From contig NC_087081.1 of the NCBI RefSeq assembly GCF_026151205.1, positions 682,001 to 746,000 of the forward strand: 64,000 bases of DNA, in the 5' to 3' direction. This document shows positions 23,338-36,625 of this stretch, one piece after another. The DNA comes from Bolinopsis microptera (lineage: Eukaryota > Ctenophora > Tentaculata > Lobata > Bolinopsidae). Within the stretch, counting starts at the first letter, position 1. Every line of letters starts with the position of its first letter. Both the position numbers and the translations under genes were made by a program. The notes under the pieces were generated by a model. That model was not told the DNA's origin, did no database searches, and worked only from the letters and a program-made list of their open reading frames with translations.

Positions 23338-24564
23338 AGTAGCAACAAATAGACAATTTTACCAGTAACAGTAAGCATTGTGCTCCTTTTACTGCAGTAA
23401 CAGTAAGCATTGTGCTCCGTTTACCAGTAACAGTAGACATTGTGCTCCGTTTACCAGTAACAGTAAGCATTGTACTCCTTTCACCATTAACAGTAGGCAT
23501 TGTGCTCCTTTTACTGCAGTAACAGTAAGCATTGTGCTTCTTTTATACTGTAGTAACAGTAATCATTGTGCTTCTTTTACTGCAGTAACAGTAAGCATTG
23601 TGCTCCTTTTACTGCAGTAACAGTAAGCATTGTGCTCCTTTTACTGCAGTAACAGTAAGCATTGTGCTCCTTTTACTGCAGTAACAGTAAGCATTGTGCT
23701 CCTTTTACTGCAGTAACAGTAAGCATTGTGCTCCTTTTACTGCAGTAACAGTAAGCATTGTGCTCCTTTTACTGCAGTAACAGTAAGCATTGTGCTCCTT
23801 TTACTGCAGTAACAGTAAGCATGGTGCTCCTTTTACTGCAGTAACAATAAGCATTGTGCTCCTTTCACCATTAACAGTAGGCATTGTGCTCCTTTTACCA
23901 GTAACAGTAAGCATTGTGCTCCTTTTACTGCAGTAACAGTAAGCATTGTGCTCCTTTTACTGTAATAACAGTAAGCATTGTGCTCCTTTTACCAGTAACA
24001 GTAAGCATTGTGCTTCTTTTACTGCAGTAACAGTAAGCATTGTGCTCCTTTTACTGCAGTAACAGTAAGCATTGTGCTCCTTTTACTGCAGTAACAGTAA
24101 GCATTGTGCTCCTTTTACCAGTAACAGTAAGCATTGTGCTCCTTTTACCAGTAACAGTAAGCATTGTGCTCCTTTTACTGCAGTAACAGTAGGCATTGTG
24201 CTCCTTTTACTGCAGTAACAGTAGGCATTGTGCTCCTTTCACCATTAACAGTAGGCATTGTGCTCCTTTTACCAGTAACAGTAAGCATTGTGCTCCTTTT
24301 ACCAGTAACAGTAAGCATTGTGCTCCTTTTACCAGTAACAGTAAGCATTGTGCTCCTTTTACTGCAGTAACAGTAGGCATTGTGCTCCTTTTACTGCAGT
24401 AACAGTAGGCATTGTGCTCCTTTCACCATTAACAGTAGGCATTGTGCTCCTTTTACCAGTAACAGTAAGCATTGTGCTCCTTTTACCAGTAACAGTAAGC
24501 ATTGTGCTCCTTTTACCAGTAAAAGTAAGCATTGTGCTCCTTTTACCAGTGACTTACTCTTGAC

Positions 24565-24978
24565 TTAAGGCGGCTTCAGCGTCCGAGTATTGATGCGCTG
24601 TCTCCATAAAACTCTATCCGCCATAAGTCCGCCCATTTCTCCAGTGTCGTTGAGACCCGTGTCAGCTCGTAGGCTATCAACATAGGTCATGGCTGGTCTC
24701 CCCCTACTCCGCACCCCATGAGTTGGTTCCCAGAGTAGCGAGCGGTTTGCGACTAGTTCTGGGTGCCGGTGGATATGGCCTGCTAGTCGCATCCTGCGCT
24801 CTTGGATCTTCATGGTTGCTCTCGGTAGGTTGCCATAGACTTCTTTGTTGGTTTTTCGCTGCTTCCAATCCACATTAAGTGCCATCCTTAGCATTCTAGT
24901 GTAGCAGCCATCAATGCGTTTCTTCAATTGCTCCGTCAACGTCCACGTTTCAGAACCATAAAGAAGTATTGACTCCAC
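24565..24978 (-). mobile_element. LINE reverse transcriptase tail, copy 2
   Basis: Translates to the same 137 residues as the copy at 22,924-23,337, exactly 1,641 bp away, with identical flanking minisatellite junctions. The two are therefore one insertion duplicated with the array, not two insertions. Confidence 0.85.
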
Positions 24979-25425
24979 AGTAGCAACAAATAGACAATTT
25001 TACCAGTAACAGTAAGCATTGTGCTCCTTTTACTGCAGTAACAGTAAGCATTGTGCTCCGTTTACCAGTAACAGTAGGCATTGTGCTCCGTTTACCAGTA
25101 ACAGTAAGCATTGTGCTCCTTTTACTGCAGTAACAGTAAGCATTGTGCTCCTTTTACTGCAGTAACAGTAAACATTGTGCTCCTTTTACTGCAGTAACAG
25201 TAAACATTGTGCTCCTTTTACTGCAGTAACAGTAAGCATTGTGCTCCTTTTACTGCAGTAACAGTAAGCATTGTTCTCCTTTTACTGCAGTAACAGTAAG
25301 CATTGTGCTCCTTTTACTGCAGTAACAGTAAGCATTGTGCTCCTTTTACTGCAGTAACAGTAAGCATTGTGCTCCTTTTACTGCAGTAACAGTAGGCATT
25401 GTGCTCCTTTTACCAGTAACAGAAG

Positions 25426-26318
25426 ATTGTGCTTGTTTATAAATACTATAACAATCAAAGTGGTGATAAAAACCATAATATTCCTGGGTTTTTCAGTCAG
25501 TCGGTAAAACTTTTCGGAGCTAGAAAAATTCAGAATTTTCTCTGCTCATTTTTGAATTTTGGAAATCGATGGTTGGGAAATTAAGTTTTATGTGAAAATA
25601 CTTCTCACACTGTTTTTATTGTCGCGACAGTCGAAGAGGGAGAGGTTGCGAACCCAAGGTGCAGTGCCCACCGGTTTCCACAGGGCCCATATTTAGCATG
25701 ATATTCCCTCATACCAATACTGGATGAAACTTGATTTCGAGATAGCAGTTGAACGACAATGTATTAATATACCCTACTATATAATCGATATCTGAACTTT
25801 TGATTTGCATACCTCTTCCATGCTTTATAACTCTAAACTTAGCCGATGCTGTGGAATTGTGTGTGTCAATTGCTATTTGTGTGAAATTTGAGGTATGCTC
25901 TTAATGTAGATATTATATTATCGTTATTATATTATTACAGATTTGTCTCATTTTATTTACCGACAATATTTTAAACGTTTATGGTTGATTCAAATTATGA
26001 ATAAATTTGGACAGAAATTTTATGCGAAATATGGAGACTTTTTATAACAAATTTTAAAATGTTCATGGCTGCCCTACAGTCACCGGCCCTTCAAAATTTC
26101 AGTCGAATGCCCCCGTATTCAGTCTGGCCCATAAAGTTAAGGGCACGATTACACGAACATTAATGATTACGTGGCGCTTCATTAAATATAGCGATAAAAA
26201 ATCCGAAACATAATATACATCGAAAAAACGTCATTAATGTCAACAGCTTAAAGTTTCCGTCATCAAATACAGCAACATCCACATAAAATACGCAATAATA
26301 TTATTTCCACATAGGTCA
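25426..26318. other. no gene seen; likely FAM161 3' flank
   Basis: AT-rich sequence between the minisatellite and the FAM161 stop codon. The right part is presumably the 3' UTR of that minus-strand gene. No other exon recognised. Confidence 0.45.
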
Positions 26319-29300
26319 TTACATTAAGCTGTCTTCTTCATAGTTCGAAATGTCCTCAATCAGAGATGTGTCCAGTCCAGCATTTTGTAACGCCTTTCTA
26401 AAAGCTTTATCGGCGCTAAGTCTTGCAGTCTCCTGAAATAATAGCCAATAGTGTGATTTAAAAGTAAAAATGTTATGCTCCGTGGTCAACTGAAACTATT
26501 TTTTCTCACTCACAAGAAAAGGAGAAATTAGAGAAACTTGACTGAAAGGTTTTTGCGCGATTTTCGCAAACATTGCGCATTTTTTAAAAGGTTTCAAAAT
26601 CAATTTCACACCATGCCTCAGTCCCATATTTGGGGTTTTCCGACTTTTATTAAACGATATAATATAATAATATATGTGATATAATATGGCTGGTTCGTTT
26701 TTTTCCAATTAAACCTTCTCTTGCGTCATTTCTTGTTTTTAATGGGTGTTAGCTGTTTGGTTTCCTAAACAAATTTCTAGCGAATCTGATTAAAAATGAC
26801 CGAAATGTGTCATGTTGTTGTTGGTTACCTGAGGACCCCAGGCTATAATGTTCATAAACATTAAACATAGAATAGAGATTCGGCGGAATGACAGGCTGAG
26901 CGCCGCCCAGTAAGTTGTTGGTTGTTTAATTTGGCAAAACAGTACATTTTCCAACTTTTTATGAATTTAAACAATTGAAAACGTTTTGTGGTTTTCAAAT
27001 ATTATATCAAACTAATCATAACTTGTTTTACTATCAACCATACTTTCTATTTATCTGGGTAAGTAGTTTTAAATCTGTATCACTCCAAAGACTTACAAGA
27101 TAGATGTCTATTGTCTCCACAATACATCAACAGGAAAAATGTAGAACCTATGAAAATCGTTTTCTAAGCTCGCGGATCGCCCTGTGTTTATTTGCCGACC
27201 TCGGTATTTTAAAATTAACTGATTATAACGGCTTAACTCAACTTTAAACTGTATTCGCAATGGGCTGTACGTCAGATGTGGGACAATCCATCGCACAATC
27301 AACACATACACAATCAACACGGTACATTTCGTAAAATGAATTTTGTAGCTTTATATTTTTTTGAAAATCAACAAACATGACTGGAACAACGTGATTTCGT
27401 ATCGAGTAAGTCTCTGCGCCTTACGTAGTCGCAAAGCGCGCGCAATGACTGGATTTGACTGGCATGTTAACATAACCGTTATAGGGACAAAAGCGTCGTG
27501 ACACATGGGGCATACATCATAAACCGATGGGAAGTTCGTCATCAATAATAATAATCCCAAAATGTGTGTGAGTGTCTGTCTGTCTGTATGTGGGTCTGTC
27601 TGTGGGTAATTTCCTAACGGTTTAATCAAGAAAACGGTAAGAGTTATGGGACTGGTTTTTCCGGAATAGTTTCGAAAAAACTCTGAAAGTCTGAAAAAGC
27701 CAATGTGCAAATTTTTTAAAGATCGGCCGGTGGTAAGTGGTTTAATTGATGGTTTTATACTGCAAATGTGATATTAAAGTTACTCACTTTTTGTCCCTCT
27801 CTCACACACTCTCTCTCTCCATTTACAGCTCCCCTAATTACTGCTTTGTACATAATTATAATTTAATATAAAGTGACACTATGTTTTTACCATGGAAATT
27901 CTTTCAAACAGGTAAGGTCGATCTTTTAATTTATCTTTCATTTCGTCCAACTTTTCCTTGTATTCCAACTCTCTCTGCTTTTGCTGGGCACTGCAATAAT
28001 AATGTGTTTCGTCAATTAAAAGATCACAAGAACAATTAAAATTTACCATTTTTAACTGCCAAATATGAAGAATTTCTTACATTGAGACATCAGACACGCT
28101 CATCCCGCAAAATAGTGGCTAAACTATTAGTGTATCTATTATCTAGGATAGTACCGTGTACTATAATGAATCAGTATTTATTCCCTGGCATTCATGGAAT
28201 TACACTAGTTTGGGGTTCGTATTTTGAAAATACTATTTTTAAAATCGTTTTTAGTTAACCCGATAAACCAGTTGAAAAAAACAAATTTATCAATTACTAA
28301 CATCTTTTCTTTCAACTTTTGCTGAGTAGCTGCTTTAACTGAATGAGATGGATCCAGAGCCTTACTTTTTTCTGCGATACTTTTCCTAATCTGAATCTGC
28401 TTTACTTTGTTCGATAAATCTTGCTCGTAGTCAACCTGGGCTTTCTTCTTCTCCTGAAAAAAGGATATTATATTTTAAAATCTGCCCACTTATTCTCATG
28501 GAGAATGGAATCGCTTCAGTAAATAGAATTTAAAACAAATTAAGTTTTCAATATTCTACTAAACGTCCGACAAGTCCTTTTTCTACCGATGAGCACACAT
28601 TCGGATGTTTATTAGGACTATGATCGGACTTGCCACCCCATGTAATATGAAGATATCAGTTAATTATATAACAGCGTAATTACCTGCAATATTTTTTGTC
28701 TGGTGGCAGAATCTCTAAGATTGCTGCCAACAGTTGGCCTCGCTAGTACCACTTCATCGTAAACACCTAAATAATGCAGTGAAAAAATCGTTTTTATTCC
28801 TTAAATTGTTTATAATCAGCACTATCTTCTCAAACAACATAAGACTATTACTACCAACAAAGTCAAAGTCAGCACTTTTATAATACCGAAAAAAGGAAAC
28901 ATGTCCAAAAATGACAATTAGTTAAGCCATAAAATATTACCTGTGTACAAACACGGAGAACGAGATTTGGTTCTAAAAGTAGGAGACTCGCATTGTGGTG
29001 GTGGTGTTTTAGGATTCTGCTGTCTGAATTGTGCGAGTTGCTCCGTTCGCAGATTAAACGGTTCTATGACTGTAGTGGGTTTTGCTGACTGACGCTCCAG
29101 GATTTCTGCTTCCTGTTGCTTGTGCTGAAATGCGGATATATGAGGCTGAAATGCGGATATATGATAAAGATAAATATTGCAATTTGTTGACACTTCTAAC
29201 TTTCTAAGGTTAAAATCCACTAATTTAAGATAAAGTAGTGTTATCACCATTACATATTACCAGTAAGCTGTAGTCAGGGACATAATCTTTAATAGCTGGT

Positions 29301-32300
29301 GTAAATGTATGTTCCTCAGTTAGGTGAGCCCTTGTTTCGTTTTCCTCTCTCATTAACCTCCGGATCTTACCATCTACCACAAACAAGCAGTATAGTTAAC
29401 TTACTCTACTTAATTTAAGTATATTAAATCAACAAGATGAGACGATACAATTAAATTTCAATCAATTACTTAACTGGTTACCCGTGTAATGAATTGCGTG
29501 ACGTTTCATGTTTCGAGGCAGATCACTTTCAGCCAGCAACTGTTCCGCTCTCATCTTCATCTTTATCAGTCTGTAAGCTTCTTCCTCTTTAGCTTTCTCA
29601 TCCACAAGCGGACTGAAAATTAATAGTATAAAATTCATTGCAGGGAATAAAAGTGTTGAATACTGTAGGGCGTGTACAGACGTGCACGCCGCACGGTGTA
29701 CTGTGTACTGTGAACTATGTACTCAGTGTACTGTGTACTGTATACTGTATACTGTTTACTGTAAACTGTGTACTGTTTACTGTGTACTGTGTACTGTATA
29801 CTGTAAACTGTGTACTGTGTACTGTATACTGTAAACTGTGTACTGTGTACTGTGTACTGTGTACTGTATAGGTACTGTATACTGTATACTGTATACTGCA
29901 TATACTGTGTACTGCATATACTGTGTACTATGTACTCAGTGTACTGTATACTGTGTACTGTATACTCAGTGTACTGTATACTCAGTGTACTGTATACTGT
30001 GTACTGTATACTCAGTGTACTGTATACTCAGTGTACTGTGTACTGTGTACTGTGTACTGTGTCTTAATGGACCAGTAAGTTAAAAAGGGCTCATTGCTAA
30101 AAATGCGTTCGGCAGCCAAATAAATGAGTTCTGTATCTTTGTCAAAGTCATTACGTCAGGCTTCCTGTCAATACATTCAGAATATCTCATTAACACCAAA
30201 GCTCTGCTTTTTAACGCATCGAATAATATCAATTATAGCCAAAGTTATGACCATTCCAAGATAAATACAAAACTTGCACTAAACAAGACGTAATTAGTGC
30301 GTTGCTATGCGCGACCACATCATATGTATCCCAAATCACAACATAATGCATTTCATGCGTTACTATGCAGATTCCAACCATTCCACCTCTCCCTGTACAT
30401 TTTTGGACGTTTCAGAAAATACAGACACGGTTATGGATTTAATCATGTTGACTATTCATGGTTTTCGCATGGCAATTTGTTCTTAAATGAAACTACCGGA
30501 CCACGATGTATGGGGACTTGCCACCCCATGGCAACATTAAAATATATCTGTTACATCGTTTCCTGTTAATATAAAACTCCGTTACAAAATGAACTACACC
30601 TTAGTTCGATAAAATATGATAAAGTAATGTATAACTAGACTTAAGTAAAAGTCTGAATGAATATGGAAAACAAAATAATATACTGCTTGAAAGCTAAATA
30701 ATAAACTAATAAACTGCGAAAGAGTAGTCAACGACAGACAGGTGATATAAAACTGTTCCGGTACGACCAAAGATAGAATGAAATAGATCGTGCGGAAGAG
30801 GTAACATGCATAGCCATATACATATATACATATATAGCATCTCTATATTATAGTATCGCTGAAGATTATTGTTCACACATCCACATGAAACTTTTAGTTG
30901 GGCAATAACATCGTTTACTTTGTTACGCTTATAAAAAGCTCCTATTTGTTTAGTAGAGCACTTGAACCCGAGAAACAAACACTTTTGTAGCATCTCTATA
31001 ATATATATTAATCTCAGCTCTATATATATTAATCTCTATTATTATATGGGCACTTTCAAAGACATCTGTCACGGAAAAAATGTTAAAATTTACCAAAAAT
31101 CAGTTTTTGTGGCATAATTTGGTGGATAATTTTTGGAACATGATGAAACTCCAGGATATGGTGTGCAATACCCTAACCTTTACTTTTTGCCACTTTTTGT
31201 TTCGATTTTGGGCCAAATCTGGTGGATAAAAGTGAAACAGACCAATCCACTTCAGGTGGCCCTTTAAAAATATTTAATTCCATCTAAACTCCTAAAATAT
31301 GATTGAGACTTAACAATAATTGTTATAACTTCATAATTTCATAAGAAGGACTGCAAATTTTCTTAAGGGGCAAATTTGGTGGATATATTTTTTTACCTCT
31401 TTTTTTAAGACTGTTATTTGTTAGCTAACATCAATTTACTGGTCTTAAAATGGTGCGAAGGCAACGTTAAATCTATGGCATCAACTATAAAGTTCGAGAT
31501 TTAAGTTAAAAGGCTATTTTTGGTGGATATCAGTCAATATGAATTAGTTAAACACGTAAATGCTACCAAAATATCAATAAAGAAGGCATCATTAGGATTA
31601 GAAACAGTTAAAAAAGATGAAATTATAAGATGTTGAACATTTATGCATAAGGTACTATGGCATTTTAAGCATTCAGGGCCAATTTGGTGGATAATTAACT
31701 CAAAAATACTTAAAATATCGACCTGGATATTTTAATATCCATCAATTTTGGCCTTAAAAGTCGGCTTGAGATTATCACATTTTGTGCTGAACAAGAAAAA
31801 GGTCTAAAAAAACCAATATCAGTGTATGATTTCATAATTGAGCAAATCTAAGGCCAGTAATTATTGGGCGTTGAAAGTGGATCACATACATTAATGTCAA
31901 GAAATCGTTATTTCAATCAGTGAGGTAGGTTATTCACATTTAATATCCACCAATTTTAACCTTAAAAGTCGGCTTGGACTAAGAATTCTTTTGAACTGAC
32001 TCAGCAAAGGGGATCTTCTATCTAGAAACAGTTGTAGTTTCATGATAGAACACATCTAGGGTCAAAAATAGTGGATAAAAAAGCAAATTTTCCCGTTTGT
32101 GTGCTTTTATCCACCAAAGTCCAAAAACGGCTATTAACTCTGAAAGGAGACAGTTTGTTAAGTTCGTATGAAACTATATCCATTCGTAATGGCCCTAGAG
32201 CAATAATTGTATACATTTTCAGCTTCAAGACGAGATAATTGGGGTCCAACAATGGATAACCTGCATTATTGACACAGAAATTGACTAAAAACTAAATCAA

Positions 32301-34808
32301 TCTTGAAGCTCCAATATATCCACCAAAAATGGCCTAGAAAATAAATCTTCTATTCTATCATAAACTTAAAACGATTTCCAACCTGATCCGTTCACTGAGT
32401 AAAGCTGATGAACTTGTTGACCAATATAATTGTTTCAGTTGAAAATTTTCGGTTTTGAATTTTATTTCATAGTTTTATTATCCACCATATATATAGCCTT
32501 AAATTTGAAATCTTTCCTTATTTTTGCCTTTTATCATAGAGGCTAATCGATTTGCTACAATTCTATCTTTAAATAATCACCATAAATTAACCACATGTAA
32601 AGTTACAGGCCAACAAATGATATATCCACCAAACCCCTCTGAAAAGTATATCCACCATTATTAGCCCGGAGTTAAATGCATGTATCTCTGCTCATAGATT
32701 TAGTAGACATTTAATTCTTTTTGTAAAAGTTGTACTATCGCAAATCTGTAGATGTCGCACAGTTTAATCAAAATATTGAGTATACCCACCAAATGAGAGC
32801 TTCTAGAAGTTGAAATTTTCCCGTGACAGATTCGTTAACAAAGTGCCCATATATTAATCTCTATTTACCGTGAGTATCACTGTAATTCAGAAATTTGTTC
32901 CAATTGGAAATGCGTCTCAGCATGACACTACTAGAAATGTGGGAAAGTTAGTGGCTTTTAAAGTTCAATCCTACTAAATGTACATTGTACAGTTCTACAT
33001 TTAGACTTTAATGATAACCCAAGATCAAGTGGTAATGTCTAGTTCTGGAAAGTATAATTAGTTAGATTTTTACCGGGTCTTTGAACCTAGACTTTTATTT
33101 TAATTTATAAATTTTTGCAGAAATATTTATGATCACGTGTAATGATGTAAGTGTCATTATCATTTGATTTGATTTATATTTCCCGAAAATATACAACATA
33201 CTCACTCAAAAATGTGATGAGGCATGGGTCTAGCATGGAACTTAACATTCTTCCTCTTTTTTACTTCAGTATCCAGAGCAGACAGAGACCGGCTCCTCCT
33301 CAGTTTGGTGCGTTGATCAAAAGAGAAAGGTTTTTGTAGTGCTTTTGTTAGCACTTTACTCTGCGCTTTAACGTTATTGCGCCGAGCTTCCTGAGTAACC
33401 ATATTGATATTATTCATTAATTGTAACCGATTGACAATGATTGTAATTGTATCTAGAACACATATTTTCATTATAACCAAGTTGTTGTTTGAATACAAAC
33501 CTGTTTTTCCTCAATGTGTTTCAGCCTGCTTTGGAATGTTGAGAGAGGAAGAGGAGATGCTTTGAACTGTTTCTTACATTCTGTCTCTTCTTCCAGCTCT
33601 TTTTGGATTCGCTTTAGCTCAGCTTCCTCTTGTGCTGTAGGTTAAGTCAATTAACAAGAATTTTATTAATTCATAGGGAGACACATAAGGTTATAGTTAT
33701 TAAAGATCGTAACCAAGATTCAAATATATCATCCATTGGCTGATTTTAACAAATTAGTTCAATTCGAAATACATAGCTTAAAACAATGAAATTGAAAATG
33801 ATTGTAGATACAGAAAATAAAGTCACTTAAAAAACATATGTGCTATTTAAAACCTTTAGTTTTGGAAGGTTTTTTCAACTCCTCTCTTAGAGTCATATAA
33901 AAGGGATCAGGGACTGTAACACGAGGTATTCGAGGCTTGCTTTTCTTAACTGGTGGAGCAGACCTGCATTTGACTGAAGGTTTTTCCTCCCGTGGAGCAT
34001 ATTTATCTACACTGAAGTTGTTCCACATTTCTGATATAGTCGTGTTCTGGGAAGTCTGAAATCGAATACTATGTGAACTTCATCTGTCACAATCCAATGG
34101 TACACATAATAACAGAGTTTTTTATTATGATCAAGCTTAAAAATGTTTTCAAACCTCAGCTCAGGTTTTAAACATAAATCTCTGCAAAGAACATAATACA
34201 TTTGATGATGGAAATCCCTAATTCTAAGTATTCGAAATCTATCTTATTGCAAATCAATAGTGAACTACAAATAGTAGAATAATACCATCCTAGGAATATC
34301 ACATGTTGAATCCAATGATTGCTGTGATTCTTCTACCATAGCAGAGACATCTTGGTAGTCAGTTGCTTTATATCTAGAAGCATTTGCTTTATCTAAAATG
34401 ACACTTCTATCTATTACGCTGGTATCACTGAAAGATAAATGTGATCATTGTTGTTTCCACGTTTCTTATTCATTTCAATTACATGATATTAATTTCATTG
34501 GTCTGAACTCTCCATTACAATCCATTCGAGAGTAATATATTCCATAACTTGTTATTTTAGTACAATTAAGTAATTATAAATTCAAATATTCAAATTCACC
34601 CAGTTTTAATAAGTTGAATTACAAGGAACTTGTTTTAATTTCGTTTTTATACCTTGTATAGTACTCAATTATCTATATAATTAGACACTCACTTATTTCT
34701 GAAAGATTCTGACTTTGGAGCAACAAAACTGTCGTATAATTCTTTATAGAGTTCGAGTGTTTTATTTTGTTGCTGCCGTAATTCTGCTATGTGCTCTATA
34801 CAGGACAT
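26319..34808 (-). CDS. FAM161 family centriole/cilium protein
   Basis: Twelve exons in full phase agreement: 34693-34808 (ATG), 34286-34427, 33854-34055, 33501-33634, 33206-33390, 29482-29612, 29261-29373, 28941-29124, 28684-28766, 28302-28453, 27891-27990, 26319-26432 (stop), 551 residues; human FAM161A is somewhat longer. Family hallmarks in order: a short N-terminal coiled segment (IAELRQQQNKTLELYKEL), MWNNFSVDKY, VTVPDPFYMTLREE, KPFSFDQR, KFHARPMPHHIF, VIEPFNLR, and near the end RPYLFERI followed by ETARLSADKAF. These are the conserved blocks of the UPF0564/FAM161 domain. FAM161A binds microtubules and forms part of the inner scaffold of centrioles and the photoreceptor connecting cilium. 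Intron 5 (29,613-33,205) is expanded by a transposon and repeats. Exon 28941-29124 has a tandemly duplicated 3' splice site. Confidence 0.93.
26828..26915 (+). repeat. dispersed repeat, pair with 36.24 kb
   Basis: In FAM161 intron 11. CATAGAATAGAGATTCGGCG, then GAATGACAGGCTGAGCGCCG and CCCAGTAAG; recurs at 36,237-36,318. Both start with CCTGAGG sequence, next to which the copy at 36.2 kb carries a perfect hairpin. Confidence 0.75.
29695..30062. repeat. TGTACTG heptamer minisatellite
   Basis: About 370 bp of (TGTACTG)n with ATACTGT and CTCAGTG variants in FAM161 intron 5. Several overlapping Cys/Val/Tyr open frames on both strands are artefacts. Confidence 0.95.
30487..30643 (+). repeat. dispersed repeat, pair with 46.1 kb
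   Basis: Shares GAAACTACCG, CCACGATG, GGGGAC, GCCACCCCA, TAAAACTCCGTTACAAA and AAAGTAATGTATAACTAGAC with 46,065-46,243 in the same order. The copy here is shorter by a small deletion. In FAM161 intron 5; class unknown. Confidence 0.75.
30850..30965 (-). repeat. dispersed repeat, inverted copy of 7.7 kb
   Basis: Minus strand reads KRNKVNDVIAQLKVSCGC, related to the peptide encoded at 7,718-7,770. No intact gene. Confidence 0.5.
31048..32848. mobile_element. 1.8-kb non-autonomous TIR transposon
   Basis: Ends GGGCACTTT...CTGTCACGG and its complement, flanked by ATAT on both sides. No transposase ORF. The inside carries about five copies of TTTGGTGGATA in direct orientation in the left half and about nine TATCCACCA copies in the right half, an inverted layout expected for sub-terminal transposase-binding sites. 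Inserted in FAM161 intron 5. Confidence 0.75.
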
Positions 34809-35974
34809 GGCCTATGTGAATTATATAACAGTGAATAAAACTAGATGAAAAAAATACTAGATTAATAACAATAACAATAATTTAAACTATTATGTTATAG
34901 TGGTACAACGACTTAATAAATGCATATAATAGGTGCGCCACAAAACAAAAGTTAAATTTATTACCAATTTTTCAATCAATACATATCATAAACTATAATA
35001 TTGGAAACACACAGCAGAATGGATGTCTTAAACTATAATTTATTGTACGTAACTAATAATCTAGTTGTTCAAAGTTGAATTTTAGTTAAGTATGAAATGC
35101 CACCTCATCATAGTTACGTCAAAAGATTATTCTTGAATTATAAAATTGAGAAAATTGATCTATAACTTAAATTTTAAAATTCTAGCTAAGAACTATCTAA
35201 TTTTTAAAACAGTTTGCTACAGTTTGTGACAGATCTGGCAGGACCAATTTAATTGTGGCTGGTAAAAGGACCCAGTTGCCTGTAAGGGCTTTACCGAACC
35301 CCTGGGGACCACAGTGTAATAAGATCAGACCAGATGTATCTATGTAGAGCAATTCATTTATTTCGGAGCTATAGTTACATGACATAGCTGGTGGTCATAT
35401 TTAGAGGTCAGTTCATCCTTGTATGCTAATTATCCATCCAGATGCTTAGTGGTGTAAATAATCATGCCCTTCTACGAGGGGAGGGGCGCCATCTTAGGGG
35501 GGCGCAAAATCGTCGTTTGAATGTGGGACAATTTTGAAAAACTTAACGGAGGTAATAGCAAAACTGAACGTTTTGCTCTAGAAACACATTTTTTTAGAGA
35601 TTTCATCTGCGTATCCTCTAACATCACCTAATTTGTTCAATTTTAGGGAGGGGCGCCAAAAGGGGAGGGGGTGCCAACAGGGGGGCACATTTTCGGCGGG
35701 GCGCCAACAGGCAACATTACGCCACTGCTAACTGCACTGGTACAATTTTCTGGAATCATTTCAGGGTACAAGAAAAACCTGGAAAACCAATCCATATTTC
35801 AATTCTAAACCCTGAAAAACTTTAAAGTCTACCTAATATACAAAAATAACGAGTTAATGTGTATGCACTTTCCAGTAAGAACAGAAAAAATGCTAAGATA
35901 TAACTCGTATAGAGGTAGCAGTTTAAGAAACTAGTTCGTGAGTCAATACTCACGATATTACCATTAGCACACTT
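34809..35974. other. upstream flank of FAM161; no gene seen
   Basis: The FAM161 promoter should lie here, but I see no clear core promoter motif. At 35,197-35,385 the minus strand holds a short open frame with no known domain; it may be repeat-derived. Confidence 0.4.
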
Positions 35975-36110
35975 GAAAATAAACATTTTCAGATTCACTT
36001 TAAAACAGTCCAGTGACATACAACTCTTAATTCCAAAAGGCAGCTCACTATGAATAGTTGATGGAAATCTATGTACGATTTTCAGCATAAAATGTTTGAT
36101 AGCAAAAATT
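35975..36110 (-). mobile_element. LINE ORF C-terminal remnant
   Basis: Minus strand encodes HRFPSTIHSELPFGIKSC followed by SLDCFKVNLKMFIF. A 'W/F.. LP..I..s.s...FK..LK..lf' pattern is the usual end of CR1/jockey-type LINE ORFs. No upstream domain remains. Confidence 0.5.
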
Positions 36111-36120
36111 AAATGAAGAA

Positions 36121-36237
36121 TGAAAACAGCATTCATGATCCATGATATAAGGGTTGAATGAGGAAGGATTACCTGGGGACCTCAGGTAATCCTTCCTCAT
36201 TCAACCCTTATATCATGGATCATGAATGCTGTTTTCA
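36121..36237. repeat. perfect 55-bp-arm hairpin
   Basis: Left arm 36,121-36,175, loop of 7 nt, right arm 36,183-36,237. The arms match 55 of 55. The right arm runs directly into the dispersed repeat shared with 26,828. Confidence 0.9.
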
Positions 36238-36510
36238 TGCCTGAGGTCTATATATATATTCATAAACATAGAATAGAGATTCAGCGGAATGACAGGCTGA
36301 GCGCGGCCCAGTAAGAGGAAGGACCGTTCCAAAATACAATCTAAGTGTATAGTACTGTAATTACACATTATTATAGTATATGCCATTAATTTTATTCCGA
36401 TTTTAAACTATTCCATTTTGACGAGATGCTAAATTAATTAATTAATTTTTTGAGACTTTACTACATTTTTGATGAGAATTTTTGACATTTTCAAACTAAC
36501 CATTGATATT

Positions 36511-36625
36511 CTCAGATTATGTGACTGATTAAATGCTGAAGATAAAAGAAATATATTCATTTTGCTAAGATTATGTTTGCGTTTCATTGCTCAACAGCTG
36601 TTCGAAGGATCAAATTTAAGATTAT
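36511..36625 (+). repeat. dispersed repeat, pair with 56.43 kb
   Basis: Nearly identical to 56,431-56,545 (GATTATGTGACTGATTAAAT to GGATCAAATTTAAGATT), with about one mismatch that I noticed. High similarity implies recent dispersal; no ORF. Confidence 0.85.

Larger units (their letters stand above)
22048..25425 (+). repeat. 30/32-bp minisatellite
   Basis: About 3 kb of the unit GTAACAGTAAGCATTGTGCT followed by CCTTTTACTGCA (32 bp) or CCTTTTACCA (30 bp). A short stretch of the same array lies left of the 3.4-kb element (about 18,575-18,643). Two identical LINE-tail islands interrupt it. Open frames within it (CSFYCSNS...) are artefacts. Confidence 0.97.
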
